Source of the DNA: Deltaproteobacteria bacterium HGW-Deltaproteobacteria-6
GTDB taxonomy: Bacteria; Desulfobacterota; Syntrophia; Syntrophales; Smithellaceae
NCBI GenBank assembly: GCA_002840435.1
Contig: PHAT01000004.1
Span: 310,001-374,000, forward strand
Direction of reading: 5' to 3'
Length of the DNA stretch: 64,000 bases
Shown here piece by piece: positions 44,636 to 53,370 of the stretch. The notes under the pieces are model-generated. The model was not told where the DNA came from, made no database searches, and saw only the letters and a list, made by a program, of their open reading frames with translations. Both the position numbers and the translations under genes were made by a program. The number at the start of each line of letters is the position of its first letter. The first letter of the stretch is position 1.

Positions 44636-46090
44636 ATGAATCTCGATCAGTTATTTTATCCGGAAAGCGTGGCCGTCGTCGGCGCGTCCAACAATCTGGG
44701 CGGCGGGAAAATGCCCTATTTTCAGATTATCCAGGGGAACGGTTTTGCGGGAACTATCTATCCGGTAAACCCCAAAGGCGGTGAAATAAGCGGCATCAAG
44801 GTTTTTACATCTATCGATGATCTTCCCGGGCCGGTTGATTTTGCCATTATCGCGGCGCCTGTTGAACAGTCCATAGACATTGTCCGGGCCGCAGTCCGCA
44901 AGCAGATCAAGTTCATTCATTTTTTCACATCGGGTTTTGGAGAAACGGGAAACCTGCAGCTGGAAGAAGATGTGATCCGGGAAGCCCGTAAGGGGGACTT
45001 GCGGATTGTCGGACCAAACTGCGTCGGCGTGCATTGCACCGGGTCCAAAATTTCATTTGTATTTGCCCCGCCTCAGGAATCGGCCGGTACGGTTGCGTTT
45101 CTGGGACAATCGGGCGGTGTGACGGCAAACTTTATGGCCATGGCCTCGACGCGAAAAATTCCCATCAATAAAGTTGTCTCTTACGGAAATCAGATCGACC
45201 TGCGTCTTGAAGATTATCTGGAATATCTGGCCGATGATCAGGATGTCCGGATTATTGCCTGCTACGTGGAAGACATCAAGAATGTAAAAACTTTTCTTAA
45301 GACACTCAAGCGGACCACGGCAAAAAAACCGGTGATTATTCTCAAGGGCGGGAAAACGGAAATCGGATCAAAGGCCGCGGCCAGCCACACGGGCGCGATG
45401 GCCAGCAATTACACAATCTGGGCGGCGGCCGTCCGTCAGCACGGCGGTTTGCTGGTGGATGATTTCGATCAACTGATGCATCTGGTGATGCTGGGCACGG
45501 CTGCAAAAATTCCGCGGGGCAAGCGGGTGGGCTTCCTGGGCGCCGGAGGCGGCGTATCCGTTCTTTTTTCCGATCTTGCCATTCAGTCGGGCCTGTCTCT
45601 TCCTGAATTGAGCGCCGCTTCGCAGCAGATGATCAGTGAAAAAATCATGGGAGTCAATACCTCGACGGTCAACCCGGTTGATCTGGGGGCCTTTGGTTTC
45701 GATCTCAATGTTATGCTGCATACCATGAAGGCCATTGATGCGGACGAATCGATCGACGTTATTGTCCCCTACTTTTCAGTCGAATACATCCTGCATGCCG
45801 AATTATTTCTTAATGTGAAAAATAACGCTGATACCGTTCTGGAAATGGCCCGGCAAATCAGGAAACCCGTTATCCCGATCCTGGCAAACTTTGTGGAAGA
45901 CAACCTCGACTATGAGCGCGTCCGGATCGAAACGTACGCCGCTCTGCGCAAGGCGGGCTTCCCCGTTTATACTAAAATACAGGATGCTGTCTACGCGATC
46001 GGATCATACTTTGAATGGGCGGAAAAACAGCCCGCAAAAAAAGGAAAAAAACAGGCGACGCTGGTAAAAAAGGAAATAGACATAAAATAA
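44636..46090 (+). CDS. NDP-forming acyl-CoA synthetase, CoA-binding (alpha) part
   Basis: 484 residues. ADP-forming synthetases convert an acyl-CoA, ADP and phosphate to the acid, CoA and ATP. The CoA-binding Rossmann domain is at the start (YPESVAVVGASNNLGGG, YPVNPKGGEISG). The phosphorylated His251 lies in SHTGAMASN and the succinyl-CoA-synthetase-like folds follow (GPNCVGVHCTG, LGQSGGVTANF, GAGGGVSVLFSDLA). The ATP-grasp (beta) domain is not fused and not next door, so a partner must be elsewhere. AAGGAGGA precedes ATG 44636. The SDR gene follows after 71 bases. Confidence 0.88.
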   Translation: MNLDQLFYPESVAVVGASNNLGGGKMPYFQIIQGNGFAGTIYPVNPKGGEISGIKVFTSIDDLPGPVDFAIIAAPVEQSIDIVRAAVRKQIKFIHFFTSGFGETGNLQLEEDVIREARKGDLRIVGPNCVGVHCTGSKISFVFAPPQESAGTVAFLGQSGGVTANFMAMASTRKIPINKVVSYGNQIDLRLEDYLEYLADDQDVRIIACYVEDIKNVKTFLKTLKRTTAKKPVIILKGGKTEIGSKAAASHTGAMASNYTIWAAAVRQHGGLLVDDFDQLMHLVMLGTAAKIPRGKRVGFLGAGGGVSVLFSDLAIQSGLSLPELSAASQQMISEKIMGVNTSTVNPVDLGAFGFDLNVMLHTMKAIDADESIDVIVPYFSVEYILHAELFLNVKNNADTVLEMARQIRKPVIPILANFVEDNLDYERVRIETYAALRKAGFPVYTKIQDAVYAIGSYFEWAEKQPAKKGKKQATLVKKEIDIK

Positions 46091-46161
46091 GGGACGTCCT
46101 TTTTTATATTGAACAACCATCACAGAGAAACCATGAAATTAATAACAGGGAGGAATGGCAG

Positions 46162-46944
46162 ATGATGAAGGAATTATTTTCTCTTAAGGGGCGGACGGCG
46201 CTCGTAACGGGCGGTTCGCGCGGGATCGGCCGCATGATTGCGGAGGGCTTCCTCGAACAGGGCGCGCGCGTCTATATCTCATCACGCAAGGCGGATGCCT
46301 GCGATACAACAGCCAAAGAACTCTGTGAGCTGGGCAATTGTATTTCCCTGCCGTGCGATGTCTCAACGGTTGAGGGTGCGAAGGCCCTGGCCTCTCAGTT
46401 TGCCGCACGCGAAGAAAAACTCGATATCCTGGTGAACAATGCGGGGGCTGCCTGGGGAGAACCTTTCGATGACTTTTCCGAAAAAGGCTGGGATAAAGTT
46501 GTCGACCTGAATCTAAAGGCGCCGTTCTTTTTAAGCCAGGCGCTGATCAGGCAATTACGCAAAGCAGCCGAAGACCGGCCGGCAAAGATCATCAATGTAT
46601 CTTCGATTGACGGCGTCATTGTCAATCCCATGGAGACTTATTCCTATGCCGCAAGCAAAGCAGGTCTGATCCATTTGACCCGGCGGATGGCCCTGCGACT
46701 GATCAAGGACAATATCGTTGTCAGCGGAATCGCGCCGGGGGCTTTCGCATCGGAAATGAACAAGCTTGCCCGCGACTACGAAGACATGGTCGCGGCCAGC
46801 GTTCCTGCAAAACGCATCGGGCGCGATGAGGACATGGCCGGAGCGGCGGTTTATCTGGCATCCCGGGCCGGAGACTACGTCGTCGGCATTACGATTGTGG
46901 TCGACGGGGGGGTCACGCTCAAAGCCGTCACGCTTGAATCCTGA
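46162..46944 (+). CDS. Short-chain dehydrogenase, RhlG/FabG-like
   Basis: 260 residues. NAD(P)-dependent reductase/dehydrogenase acting probably on a 3-oxoacyl or 3-hydroxyacyl thioester. The cofactor loop is TGGSRGIGRMIAEG, NNAG follows in ILVNNAGAAWG, the catalytic Ser is in INVSSIDGVI, and Tyr/Lys in YSYAASKAG. The start FSLKGRTALVTGG and ISSRKADAC resembles RhlG. ATG 46162 is used because GGGAGGAATGG lies just before it; the open frame to 46015 overlaps the previous gene. It probably belongs to the same transcript as the acyl-CoA synthetase subunit. Confidence 0.88.
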   Translation: MMKELFSLKGRTALVTGGSRGIGRMIAEGFLEQGARVYISSRKADACDTTAKELCELGNCISLPCDVSTVEGAKALASQFAAREEKLDILVNNAGAAWGEPFDDFSEKGWDKVVDLNLKAPFFLSQALIRQLRKAAEDRPAKIINVSSIDGVIVNPMETYSYAASKAGLIHLTRRMALRLIKDNIVVSGIAPGAFASEMNKLARDYEDMVAASVPAKRIGRDEDMAGAAVYLASRAGDYVVGITIVVDGGVTLKAVTLES

Positions 46945-47059
46945 ACGTATCTCATTGAATTCTGAATCGCATCTTAATAAATTGCGATCATAGAACTTTG
47001 CGCCGAGGGAATAGCAGGATTGAATATAAAATAATTGATTTTATAAAAAAGGAGACGAA

Positions 47060-47494
47060 ATGAAAAAAACCGGTTTGATCATATTGATGGCGATACTCTG
47101 CTTTTTTACCGTGATGAATAATAATGCATCGGCATGGTCGGTTGAAGTGGAAAGTCCCTGGTGGTGGCCGGGCCAAGTCAAAATGTGCACGGAAAAACTA
47201 ATTGGATCCGATGAATGCGATACGAAAGATATCGTGAAAGGCGGAACCATCAGCTTCCACACCGGAGCAAGATGTCCGAAGAGTCTGTCCGGAAAATATA
47301 TCATTTATAAACAGAATGAATTTGTATCTATTGCCCTGCAGCCGGTCAGCATGCACAGCGGCAACGACATTTCCGATATATCAGAAGGAAGAATGGCTTG
47401 CCGGGATACGGGATGGAAGATTTGCCGGAAGCGCGGGACCACGGGCGATTACTCTAATCTCCAGAATAACGACTTTGGCTTCTGTAAGAAGTGA
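47060..47494 (+). CDS. Hypothetical exported Cys-containing protein
   Basis: 144 residues, starting behind AAGGAGA. The signal peptide is MKKTGLIILMAILCFFTVM and ends in NASA. The mature part begins WSVEVESPWWWPGQVK, rich in Trp, and has Cys residues in KMCTEKLIGSDECDTK, ARCPKSLSGKY, ACRDTGWKICRKRG and FGFCKK, seven in all, likely disulfide-bonded in the periplasm. No family recognised. The CP.SLSG element resembles CPSYLTG in the protein at 43029, so the two may be distant relatives. Confidence 0.62.
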   Translation: MKKTGLIILMAILCFFTVMNNNASAWSVEVESPWWWPGQVKMCTEKLIGSDECDTKDIVKGGTISFHTGARCPKSLSGKYIIYKQNEFVSIALQPVSMHSGNDISDISEGRMACRDTGWKICRKRGTTGDYSNLQNNDFGFCKK

Positions 47495-47594
47495 TTTGAT
47501 GTGGATAAGAGACAGCGAGGGGGACGCCCCTGACAACCATTTCTCAATGTTGGTCTCCGCCGCGGTTTTGATGCAGGGCATGGTTATAATATCA

Positions 47595-48074
47595 TCATGG
47601 CTTTCTTGAGTATGTGTGATTGCAATACGAACCGCCTTTTCCAATGGTTTGTTCTCTGGTAAAAATCCAGTATTCCTTATTTTCCTTTGCGTGCTTCCAA
47701 TCTCCCGCGCACGAGTATTTGCACAGCTCTGACAGCCCGAACAGGGTCAGCATCTTTGTGACCGGACAAAACTGAAACCGGAATTCAATTTTATCCTGTG
47801 TTTCATTTTCAATTCTTAAATGCAGAAGTTTTCTGAAAAATAAAAAGTTTCTTTTAATTTTTTGCTTGAATATTGGAAATTCCAGTTTTGAATTTACCCG
47901 CGGCACTATTACTTTCGCTACTAATGTAGCGGCCAGGATCAGTTGCCTGCCTACAATTTGAATGGATCTTTGTTTTCCAAGAAATGGCGTTAATGTATAA
48001 GCCTGTAAAACAAAAGGCAGGGTGAATATAAAAACCAGTACCCATGATAATACCAGTAACGAAAAATATTGCAT
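47595..48074 (-). CDS. ATC-hydrolase-like protein with N-terminal membrane helix
   Basis: 159 residues from ATG 48074, chosen for GAGAGGTGAT. Residues 1-25 form a membrane helix (MQYFSLLVLSWVLVFIFTL). The C-terminal half (about 85-159) has FCPVTKMLTLFGLSELC, CAGDWKHAKENKEYWIFTR, TIGKGGSYCNHTYSRK, the end pattern of the L-2-amino-thiazoline-4-carboxylic acid hydrolase family. The family's usual N-terminal part is replaced by the helix and a basic linker. Function unknown; it may be a membrane-attached relative of the protein at 41238. Confidence 0.6.
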   Translation of the reverse strand: MQYFSLLVLSWVLVFIFTLPFVLQAYTLTPFLGKQRSIQIVGRQLILAATLVAKVIVPRVNSKLEFPIFKQKIKRNFLFFRKLLHLRIENETQDKIEFRFQFCPVTKMLTLFGLSELCKYSCAGDWKHAKENKEYWIFTREQTIGKGGSYCNHTYSRKP

Positions 48075-48086
48075 ATCACCTCTCAT

Positions 48087-48545
48087 AGATGATAATTGGT
48101 CAATTGCCGTCCCAGTCTAATCTCAGGAAGTGAAGTAAACAATAATAGTTAAATGGCAGGAGATTGGCAGATGGAAACTGCTATGAAGCCTGCAATCAGC
48201 TTCGAGAAACCAAGCCCTGTCAGGTTATGGGAATGAGATCATATTTGAACCGTGAGCGAGGCGCCCCTGAAATACCAAGTTTATCGAAATATCCCCGGAC
48301 CTGAACAGCGGGACGTCCTATATTATTCCCTTCAAGAGAAACAAACCTTTTTAGAAATAAAATGATCTCGGTTAAGTAAAATTACCTCCTGTTACTTAGC
48401 CGTCATCCCTTTGTCTCACTGGATTGAAATACCGCCGTCAACAACGATATTGTCACTGTCACATAAGATAAGCCTGACGAACGACCAAGTTGTCCTGATA
48501 CCCGGGGCAGAAGACTTGAACAACAGTCCCTGCCCCTGTCGTTTT
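48087..48545. other. Intergenic region with partial repeat copy and gene remnant
   Basis: 459 bases. 48255-48285 (GCGCCCCTGAAATACCAAGTTT) resembles the first 25 bases of the 123-base direct repeat and may be a fragment of it. 48416-48475 encodes an SDR-like tail on the minus strand, listed separately. No intact gene is seen. Confidence 0.45.
48416..48475 (-). pseudogene. Possible remnant of a short-chain dehydrogenase 3' end
   Basis: On the minus strand the frame reads CDSDNIVVDGGISIQ and stops at 48416. The NIVVDGG.SI ending is that of SDR enzymes (usually TGQNIVVDGG). Nothing upstream in this frame looks like the rest of an SDR, and the acyl-CoA synthetase tail begins 70 bases away. The match is short, so this is a weak call. 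Confidence 0.3.
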
Positions 48546-50462
48546 TCAATCGTAAAGGCCTTCGATCTCGGTCTTGAAGTGTTTGATCACCTCGTTGCGC
48601 TTGACCTTCATGGTGGGGGTCATCTCGCCCTCTTCCACGGTCAGTTTTCGCTTCAGGATGGCGTACTTTTTGACGCACTCGTATTCCTCAAGCTCGGCGT
48701 TGACCTTGCGGATATCGGCATCAATGAGCTGCTTTAGTTCCGGTTTGTCAATAAAGTCCTGACCGACCTGCGCGCAGATTCTTGTACCGTCCGCCTCGGA
48801 AAAAATCAGTTTGCTTTTGTCATAGGTGATGCCCTTTTCATCGAAAAGACGGATGAAGGCGTCAAAGTTGGGCACCACGAGGGCACCCACATACTTGCGA
48901 TTGTCTCCTACGGGCATGACGACCTCGATCCAGGGCGATAACGAGAATCTGGCTTCGATTTTGGCCGACGGCACGTTTTTGCCCGTATCGAGAACCATCA
49001 ATCCTTTCTTTCGGTCCACGATCTTCAGGAAGCCATCGGCAACCATGACCACGATGTCTCCGGTCTTAAAAAAGCCGTCCGGGGTAAAGGCTTCTTTTGT
49101 CGCCTCCGGGTTGTTCCAGTATCCCGCAAAAATATTTTCCCCTTTGACCTGCCACTCGCCGTCCTCGGCAATCCGGCCCTCAACGCCCGGCGCCACAGGC
49201 CCCACCGATCCGGGAAGGATCTTGTCGACCCGGTTGATGGTTATGGTGTTGCAGGTCTCCGTGGACCCGTATCCCTCGTAGATTCGTATCCCCATGGCCA
49301 GAAACACCTTGCACAGGTCCGCGGGCAGACTGCCGGCGGCGGAAAAGGCAAACCGGAAACGGCCGCCCATCATGGCGCGCACCTTCGAAAAAAATATCTT
49401 GTCCAGGAGCTTGTATCTGATCCGGAGGGGCAATGGCACACCCTCGGTAAAGTCAACTCCCTCGGCCATATTGATGAACCCGTTTTTGTCGGAGCGGTAT
49501 TCCACCAGATCCAGGCCGGTTTTCATCGCGTACTCGAAAATGGCCTTCTTGACCGGCGAGGTTGCCGTGCGGGACTGCATGGTCATATAGATGCGCTCAT
49601 AGAGCCGGGGGACGGAAACAAAAGCGGTCGGGCGGAAGATCTGTAAATCGTCCACCAGGGATTTGGGATCGGTATAGGCGACGGTCACCGCGCAGTGCAT
49701 GGCGCAGCCATGGCCGCACTCGCGTTCATAGGTGTGAGACAAAGGCAGAAACGACAGGAAGACATCTTCCTCGGTGAAAGGCCGAGCGGAAAACACCGTC
49801 AGGTCGCGCCGGCAGGCCGCGTTAACACTGCGGTGGGTATGCACCGCTCCCTTGGGAACACCCGTGGTGCCCGAGGTGTAGACGATGGTCATGGGGTCGT
49901 CCAGTCGAACTTCGCGCCAGCGATCGTCGAAAGCATTCGGAGTCCCGGCCAAAAGCGTTCGGCCGAGGACCTTCAGATCATCAAGCGTTATCACCCGCTC
50001 ATCTCCGGTCGCAGACCATTCCCCGATGGTGATAACTTTTTCCAGCGTAGGCATTTCATTCCAGACGCTTTTTATCTTGTTCAGGTTTTCCCCGTTGTCC
50101 ACAAAGACGAAGCGGGCCCCGGAATCGTTCACGATATGCCTGATCTCGGGAGCCGATACCGAGGGGTAGATGCACACGGTAATGGCCGCCCCGCAGAGGA
50201 TGGAATAATCCGCCCATACCCACTCGGGCCGCGTGTTCGCCATGATGCAGGCGCGGTCACCCCTGGCGAGGCCAAGCTGCATAAGGCCTGCCGAAAGCTC
50301 GCGCACCGTTTGCGCAAGCTGCGCATAGGTTAGAGAATCCGTGTTCTTCCCCCCAGTCTTCCACCACTGGGCGCGCCGGTTGCCGTGCTGTGTGGCGTTG
50401 CGGTGGAGAAGTTCGGGAAAAGTCTGAACCGTGATGTACCAGGGAACGGGGTTTTCATTCAT
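48546..50462 (-). CDS. AMP-forming long-chain acyl-CoA synthetase
   Basis: 638 residues from ATG 50462, chosen for AAAGGAGG; the open frame to 50528 has no such site. The ATP loop is YTSGTTGVPKGAVHTHRS, the adenine motif EGYGSTETCNTIT, the hinge GDIVVMVADGFLKIVDRKKG, and the C-terminal end MTPTMKVKRNEVIKHF holds the catalytic Lys. It belongs to the large bacterial long-chain group, like 33717-35510, but the sequences differ throughout. A single gene. Substrate unknown. Confidence 0.9.
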   Translation of the reverse strand: MNENPVPWYITVQTFPELLHRNATQHGNRRAQWWKTGGKNTDSLTYAQLAQTVRELSAGLMQLGLARGDRACIMANTRPEWVWADYSILCGAAITVCIYPSVSAPEIRHIVNDSGARFVFVDNGENLNKIKSVWNEMPTLEKVITIGEWSATGDERVITLDDLKVLGRTLLAGTPNAFDDRWREVRLDDPMTIVYTSGTTGVPKGAVHTHRSVNAACRRDLTVFSARPFTEEDVFLSFLPLSHTYERECGHGCAMHCAVTVAYTDPKSLVDDLQIFRPTAFVSVPRLYERIYMTMQSRTATSPVKKAIFEYAMKTGLDLVEYRSDKNGFINMAEGVDFTEGVPLPLRIRYKLLDKIFFSKVRAMMGGRFRFAFSAAGSLPADLCKVFLAMGIRIYEGYGSTETCNTITINRVDKILPGSVGPVAPGVEGRIAEDGEWQVKGENIFAGYWNNPEATKEAFTPDGFFKTGDIVVMVADGFLKIVDRKKGLMVLDTGKNVPSAKIEARFSLSPWIEVVMPVGDNRKYVGALVVPNFDAFIRLFDEKGITYDKSKLIFSEADGTRICAQVGQDFIDKPELKQLIDADIRKVNAELEEYECVKKYAILKRKLTVEEGEMTPTMKVKRNEVIKHFKTEIEGLYD

Positions 50463-50747
50463 GATGGGGCCTCCTTTGATCAGTTGGCTTAATGAGGCCC
50501 TTATAATCAAGAAACCATCACAAGTCAAACAATATAGGATGATCCTATACCGGAACCCATTTCGTTTATTGCGGTTCTCGCTCGGTTTAAATCCGGCAAT
50601 GAGCGCAGTCTTTGCGATTAATTATTTTCTTATCTTCCGATAATCTATTTTTCTATATATTATTTTATGCCATGAAATAACCGCTGATATTGCAGACATC
50701 CAGCATGAAACGGATTGTAAAAAGCAGGCACAAGAGGAAAAGAAAAA

Positions 50748-51134
50748 ATGAAAAAGTTACTGAAGAGATTTTTGCCGGTTGGATTGGGAGTAGTGATTTT
50801 CATGGCGGGTGTCACGTCTGAAAGCTTATGGCCGGCAACCGAACTGGTCAGTTCGTCTTATGCCGGCAGTTTTGGCAAAGGCGATGCAGGACCCGCATGG
50901 ACAAAGTGCAAAAACAAATGCAATGGCGCCAGTTTTCCTTCTTATTGCTGCAGCGGTTGTGATTATTACTATAGCGTTGTCTCGGCATGGACAGGCAGCT
51001 TTGATAAAGGCAACGCCGGACCGGGATGGGTAAAGTGCAAGGACAAATGCATGGAAGGATGGTCTTCGAGCGGGAAGTACCTTCTTTGTAACGTGGGTTG
51101 CGAGCATTACTATAACATTATCTCGAATTGGTAA
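50748..51134 (+). CDS. Exported protein with two twin-CX3C repeats
   Basis: 128 residues. Residues 1-24 are a signal peptide (LPVGLGVVIFMAGVTS). The mature protein is two copies of one unit of about 43 residues: GSFGKGDAGPAWTKCKNKC and, later, GSFDKGNAGPGWVKCKDKC. Each is followed by a second CX3C (CCSGC, CNVGC) and an aromatic run ending in V/I-S-x-W. The spacing between CX3C pairs is 8 in the first unit and 12 in the second. AGAGGAAAAG precedes ATG 50748. No family recognised. A disulfide-held helical hairpin fold is likely. Confidence 0.68.
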   Translation: MKKLLKRFLPVGLGVVIFMAGVTSESLWPATELVSSSYAGSFGKGDAGPAWTKCKNKCNGASFPSYCCSGCDYYYSVVSAWTGSFDKGNAGPGWVKCKDKCMEGWSSSGKYLLCNVGCEHYYNIISNW

Positions 51135-51284
51135 AAAAGAATCGCTGTCAACTGGTTGGCTTATTCCTTGAAGGAGGCTGGGAAAACAAGGTCAGGGACT
51201 TGACATATCCGTTTCTGATGTCAGGTGGCACCGGCCTTACAAGGATTCTTAATGGCGGCTCAGCCTGCCCATTCCTCCAACGCT

Positions 51285-51614
51285 TCACGGACAATCGATT
51301 TTTTTCATGGCCTGCAAAATGGCCTGCACGCTCTCCGGACGGATCAGGCGCGCGACTTCGCACCCGTCCGTGAGGAAGATCAGCGTGGGCCACAACTTGA
51401 CCCCGAAGGAACGCCCCAGCGGACGGCCGCGGCCGTCTTCGACCTTGATGTGCACAACCTGCGGATGCGAGGCAAATGCCTGCCGGACCATCGGCCCGGC
51501 ATCCTGGCAATAACCGCACCAGTCCGTGCCGAATTCCAGAACGGCGGGTCCGCATAACGCATCAATATCTTTGCGAGCCGGTTCGATTTCGACAAATTTA
51601 CTGCTGAAGGCCAT
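51285..51614 (-). CDS. Thioredoxin-family protein
   Basis: 109 residues. The redox site is WCGYCQ, in VLEFGTDWCGYCQDAG, and the cis-Pro is in KLWPTLIFL. The fold runs the full length; no signal peptide is seen, so it acts in the cytoplasm as a disulfide reductase. AGGAGG precedes ATG 51614. Downstream neighbour of the hydrolase at 51782, same strand; the twin-CX3C exported gene converges on it. Confidence 0.87.
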   Translation of the reverse strand: MAFSSKFVEIEPARKDIDALCGPAVLEFGTDWCGYCQDAGPMVRQAFASHPQVVHIKVEDGRGRPLGRSFGVKLWPTLIFLTDGCEVARLIRPESVQAILQAMKKIDCP

Positions 51615-51777
51615 TTTTCGCCCTCCTTGTTTGCCTATCTGTAAAAGGTGAAATGAGTTGCCCGGACCAACGGGAGGTCACCGGGACTTCGCTTAACCAT
51701 TGCTCTTTTCCTATAAACTTAAAAAATGCCGAAACTTTTTCACTGGATGAAAATACACATTCTCCGTTCGGTTTCAT
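51598..51777 (-). CDS. Possible small protein between hydrolase and thioredoxin genes (59 aa)
   Basis: A frame of 59 codons from ATG 51777, 2 bases after the hydrolase stop, with GGGGAG upstream. It overlaps the thioredoxin start by 17 bases. It reads MKPNGECVFSSSEKVSAFFK and so on, with no hydrophobic segment and no family. The packing suggests translational coupling, but composition alone does not prove coding. Confidence 0.3.
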   Translation of the reverse strand: MKPNGECVFSSSEKVSAFFKFIGKEQWLSEVPVTSRWSGQLISPFTDRQTRRAKNGLQQ

Positions 51778-51781
51778 TTCG

Positions 51782-52666
51782 TCACTCCCCATTGATCGCT
51801 GTATCCCAGATATTGGACCAGGCGGCCTCATTTTTGCGGCGAAACAGGTTCTGGTGGCCGAGCGCCCTGACTCCCAGGTCGGCGGGCTTCTTCAGGCGAA
51901 TCTCTTTTCCCGCGCGGGGCATGAATGCCAGAAACGTTCGCGCGCTTTTGGCGGTGGTCAGCGGATCGTCGGAGAAGACATACGAAATGATCGGCGCCTG
52001 CATTTCATCAAACTGGTGAGGTTTCAGCCGGTCCGCAAGCTCGCGGCGGAAGTAATCGCCCCTGTGCGACCAGCGCCGCCAGGTGCGAAAGGCGCCTGAG
52101 GGCAGGGTGGAGCCTCCCCAGAGGCCGCCGGCGGGAATATACCCTTTCATCGTCAGCTGCAGGGGTCCGTAGATCCACCAGAAAAACATGTCGAGCAATT
52201 GCTGCTTCGGAAACCGATGCGTCCACCAGGTTCCCAACCCGACGCCGATGAAGATGTGGCGTGTAATCTTATTCTGATTAGGCATGAAGCCGGCCAGATG
52301 TCCGCCGGCGCTGTTGGCAATGTGGACAACGGGCGCGCCGGGCGCCGCAGCGATCAGCCGTTCGAGGGCCGCCGCCATGTCCAGCCTGCCCCAGTCCGGA
52401 TAATCCATTTTAAATGAGCTCAGATCGGCAGGCGCCGAAGCGCCGACGCCGCGGTAGTCGTAAACAAGGCAGGCGGCGCCGCGCATTGCACCCAGACGGG
52501 CGAAGGGCAGATAGAATTCCCTGGGAAACCCTGTTGCCGCGGAGATGAGCACGGCCGTGTGCGGCTGATCCGGAAGCAGCAATGTACCGGCAAGCTCAAA
52601 CCCGTCTGCCGCAAGAAACCTGACTTCGTTTTCGGATACCCTCTGCCCGTCGCTTGTGGCTGTCAT
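51782..52666 (-). CDS. Alpha/beta hydrolase
   Basis: 294 residues from ATG 52666, chosen for GGGAGGAG 8 bases upstream; the frame is open to 52723. The fold signs are LAGTLLLPDQPHTAVLISAA, CLVYDYRGVGAS, the nucleophile elbow HIANSAGGHLAGF, where Ser stands in Asn-Ser-Ala-Gly-Gly and the usual first Gly is Ala, and the final DLGVRALGHQNLFR with the likely catalytic His. Probably a carboxylesterase-like enzyme of the cytoplasm. Substrate unknown. Confidence 0.75.
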   Translation of the reverse strand: MTATSDGQRVSENEVRFLAADGFELAGTLLLPDQPHTAVLISAATGFPREFYLPFARLGAMRGAACLVYDYRGVGASAPADLSSFKMDYPDWGRLDMAAALERLIAAAPGAPVVHIANSAGGHLAGFMPNQNKITRHIFIGVGLGTWWTHRFPKQQLLDMFFWWIYGPLQLTMKGYIPAGGLWGGSTLPSGAFRTWRRWSHRGDYFRRELADRLKPHQFDEMQAPIISYVFSDDPLTTAKSARTFLAFMPRAGKEIRLKKPADLGVRALGHQNLFRRKNEAAWSNIWDTAINGE

Positions 52667-52790
52667 TCCAACGGCTCCTCCCGGATTCATTTTTTTGCCA
52701 TGGACACCCTGATTGATTGACATGTCTTCTTACCAGTTTTATGCAGGAAATGCAAAACAGGGGGATATCCTGTATTGTTCCGTTAAGAGA

Positions 52791-52828
52791 AAAAAAGCCG
52801 CAACCCATAACGGGCAAACGGCTTTTTT
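52791..52828. terminator. Terminator downstream of the truncated ligase copy
   Basis: AAAAAAGCCG (52791-52800) and CGGCTTTTTT (52819-52828) pair, with CCC/GGG continuing in the loop. It resembles the hairpin at 33661-33690 after the intact ligase, with the same AAAAAAGCCGCAACCC left arm. Confidence 0.8.
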
Positions 52829-52851
52829 ATCGACAAGGCATAAGGCAAACC

Positions 52852-53334
52852 TCAGTAAAGCGCCTGAAGTTGTTCTCCATACTTCTTCAAGACATTGGCT
52901 CTCTTGAGTTTCATGGTCTGGGTGATAAAACCATTATCAATGGTAAAGTCCTCCTCAACAAAAAGAAATTTTTGCGGCACTTCATAACTGCCGAATGTTT
53001 TACGGAGATGAGCCATGATTCCTTTGGCCAGATAATCCTGCAAATTTTTGCTCTTCAGGGATTCTTCCAGTGTGTCCTTCAGCAGTGAATTGATGTTCGG
53101 ATCGGCTTTCAGTTCTGCATAATTGGGAACAATAATGGCCACGTTGTAGTCTTTCCCTTCGCCATACAGCATCGTGTTGGCAACATAGCGCAGCAGCCTG
53201 ATTTCATTTTCGATGCCCTCCGGATGGACATACTTCCCGTTGGCCAGTTTGTATTCATCCTTAAAACGGCCAGTAATATGCAGGAATCCGTCTTCGTCAA
53301 GCCAGCCGCGGTCGCCGGTGCGGATGCCGGCAAA
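52852..53334 (-). pseudogene. 3' remnant of an AMP-forming acyl-CoA synthetase gene
   Basis: About 160 codons that align without gaps with the last 160 residues of the ligase at 33717-35510: GDRGWLDEDGFLHITGRFKD, KLANGKYVHPEGIENEI and TQTMKLKRANVLKKYGEQL. Identity by eye is around 75-80%. The homology stops sharply at 53334, and a TGA in frame lies 12 bases further. The ATP-binding three quarters are missing, so no active enzyme can be made. The terminator behind it is also shared with the parent. Confidence 0.85.
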
Positions 53335-53370
53335 TGAATATATTCAAGCTACAAGGTCGGGGCGAGATAC

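Noticed and set aside
46015-46161. N-terminal extension of the SDR frame
   Set aside because: It overlaps the previous gene's end and has no ribosome site, while ATG 46162 has one.
48171-48236. 21-codon frame behind AGGAGATTGGCAG, before the partial repeat
   Set aside because: Too short and without features; probably chance.
50748-51134. Cys-rich repeats as a RiPP precursor
   Set aside because: A classical signal peptide is present, and no radical-SAM, LanM-type or other modifying enzyme lies nearby. The adjacent genes are a thioredoxin and a ligase.
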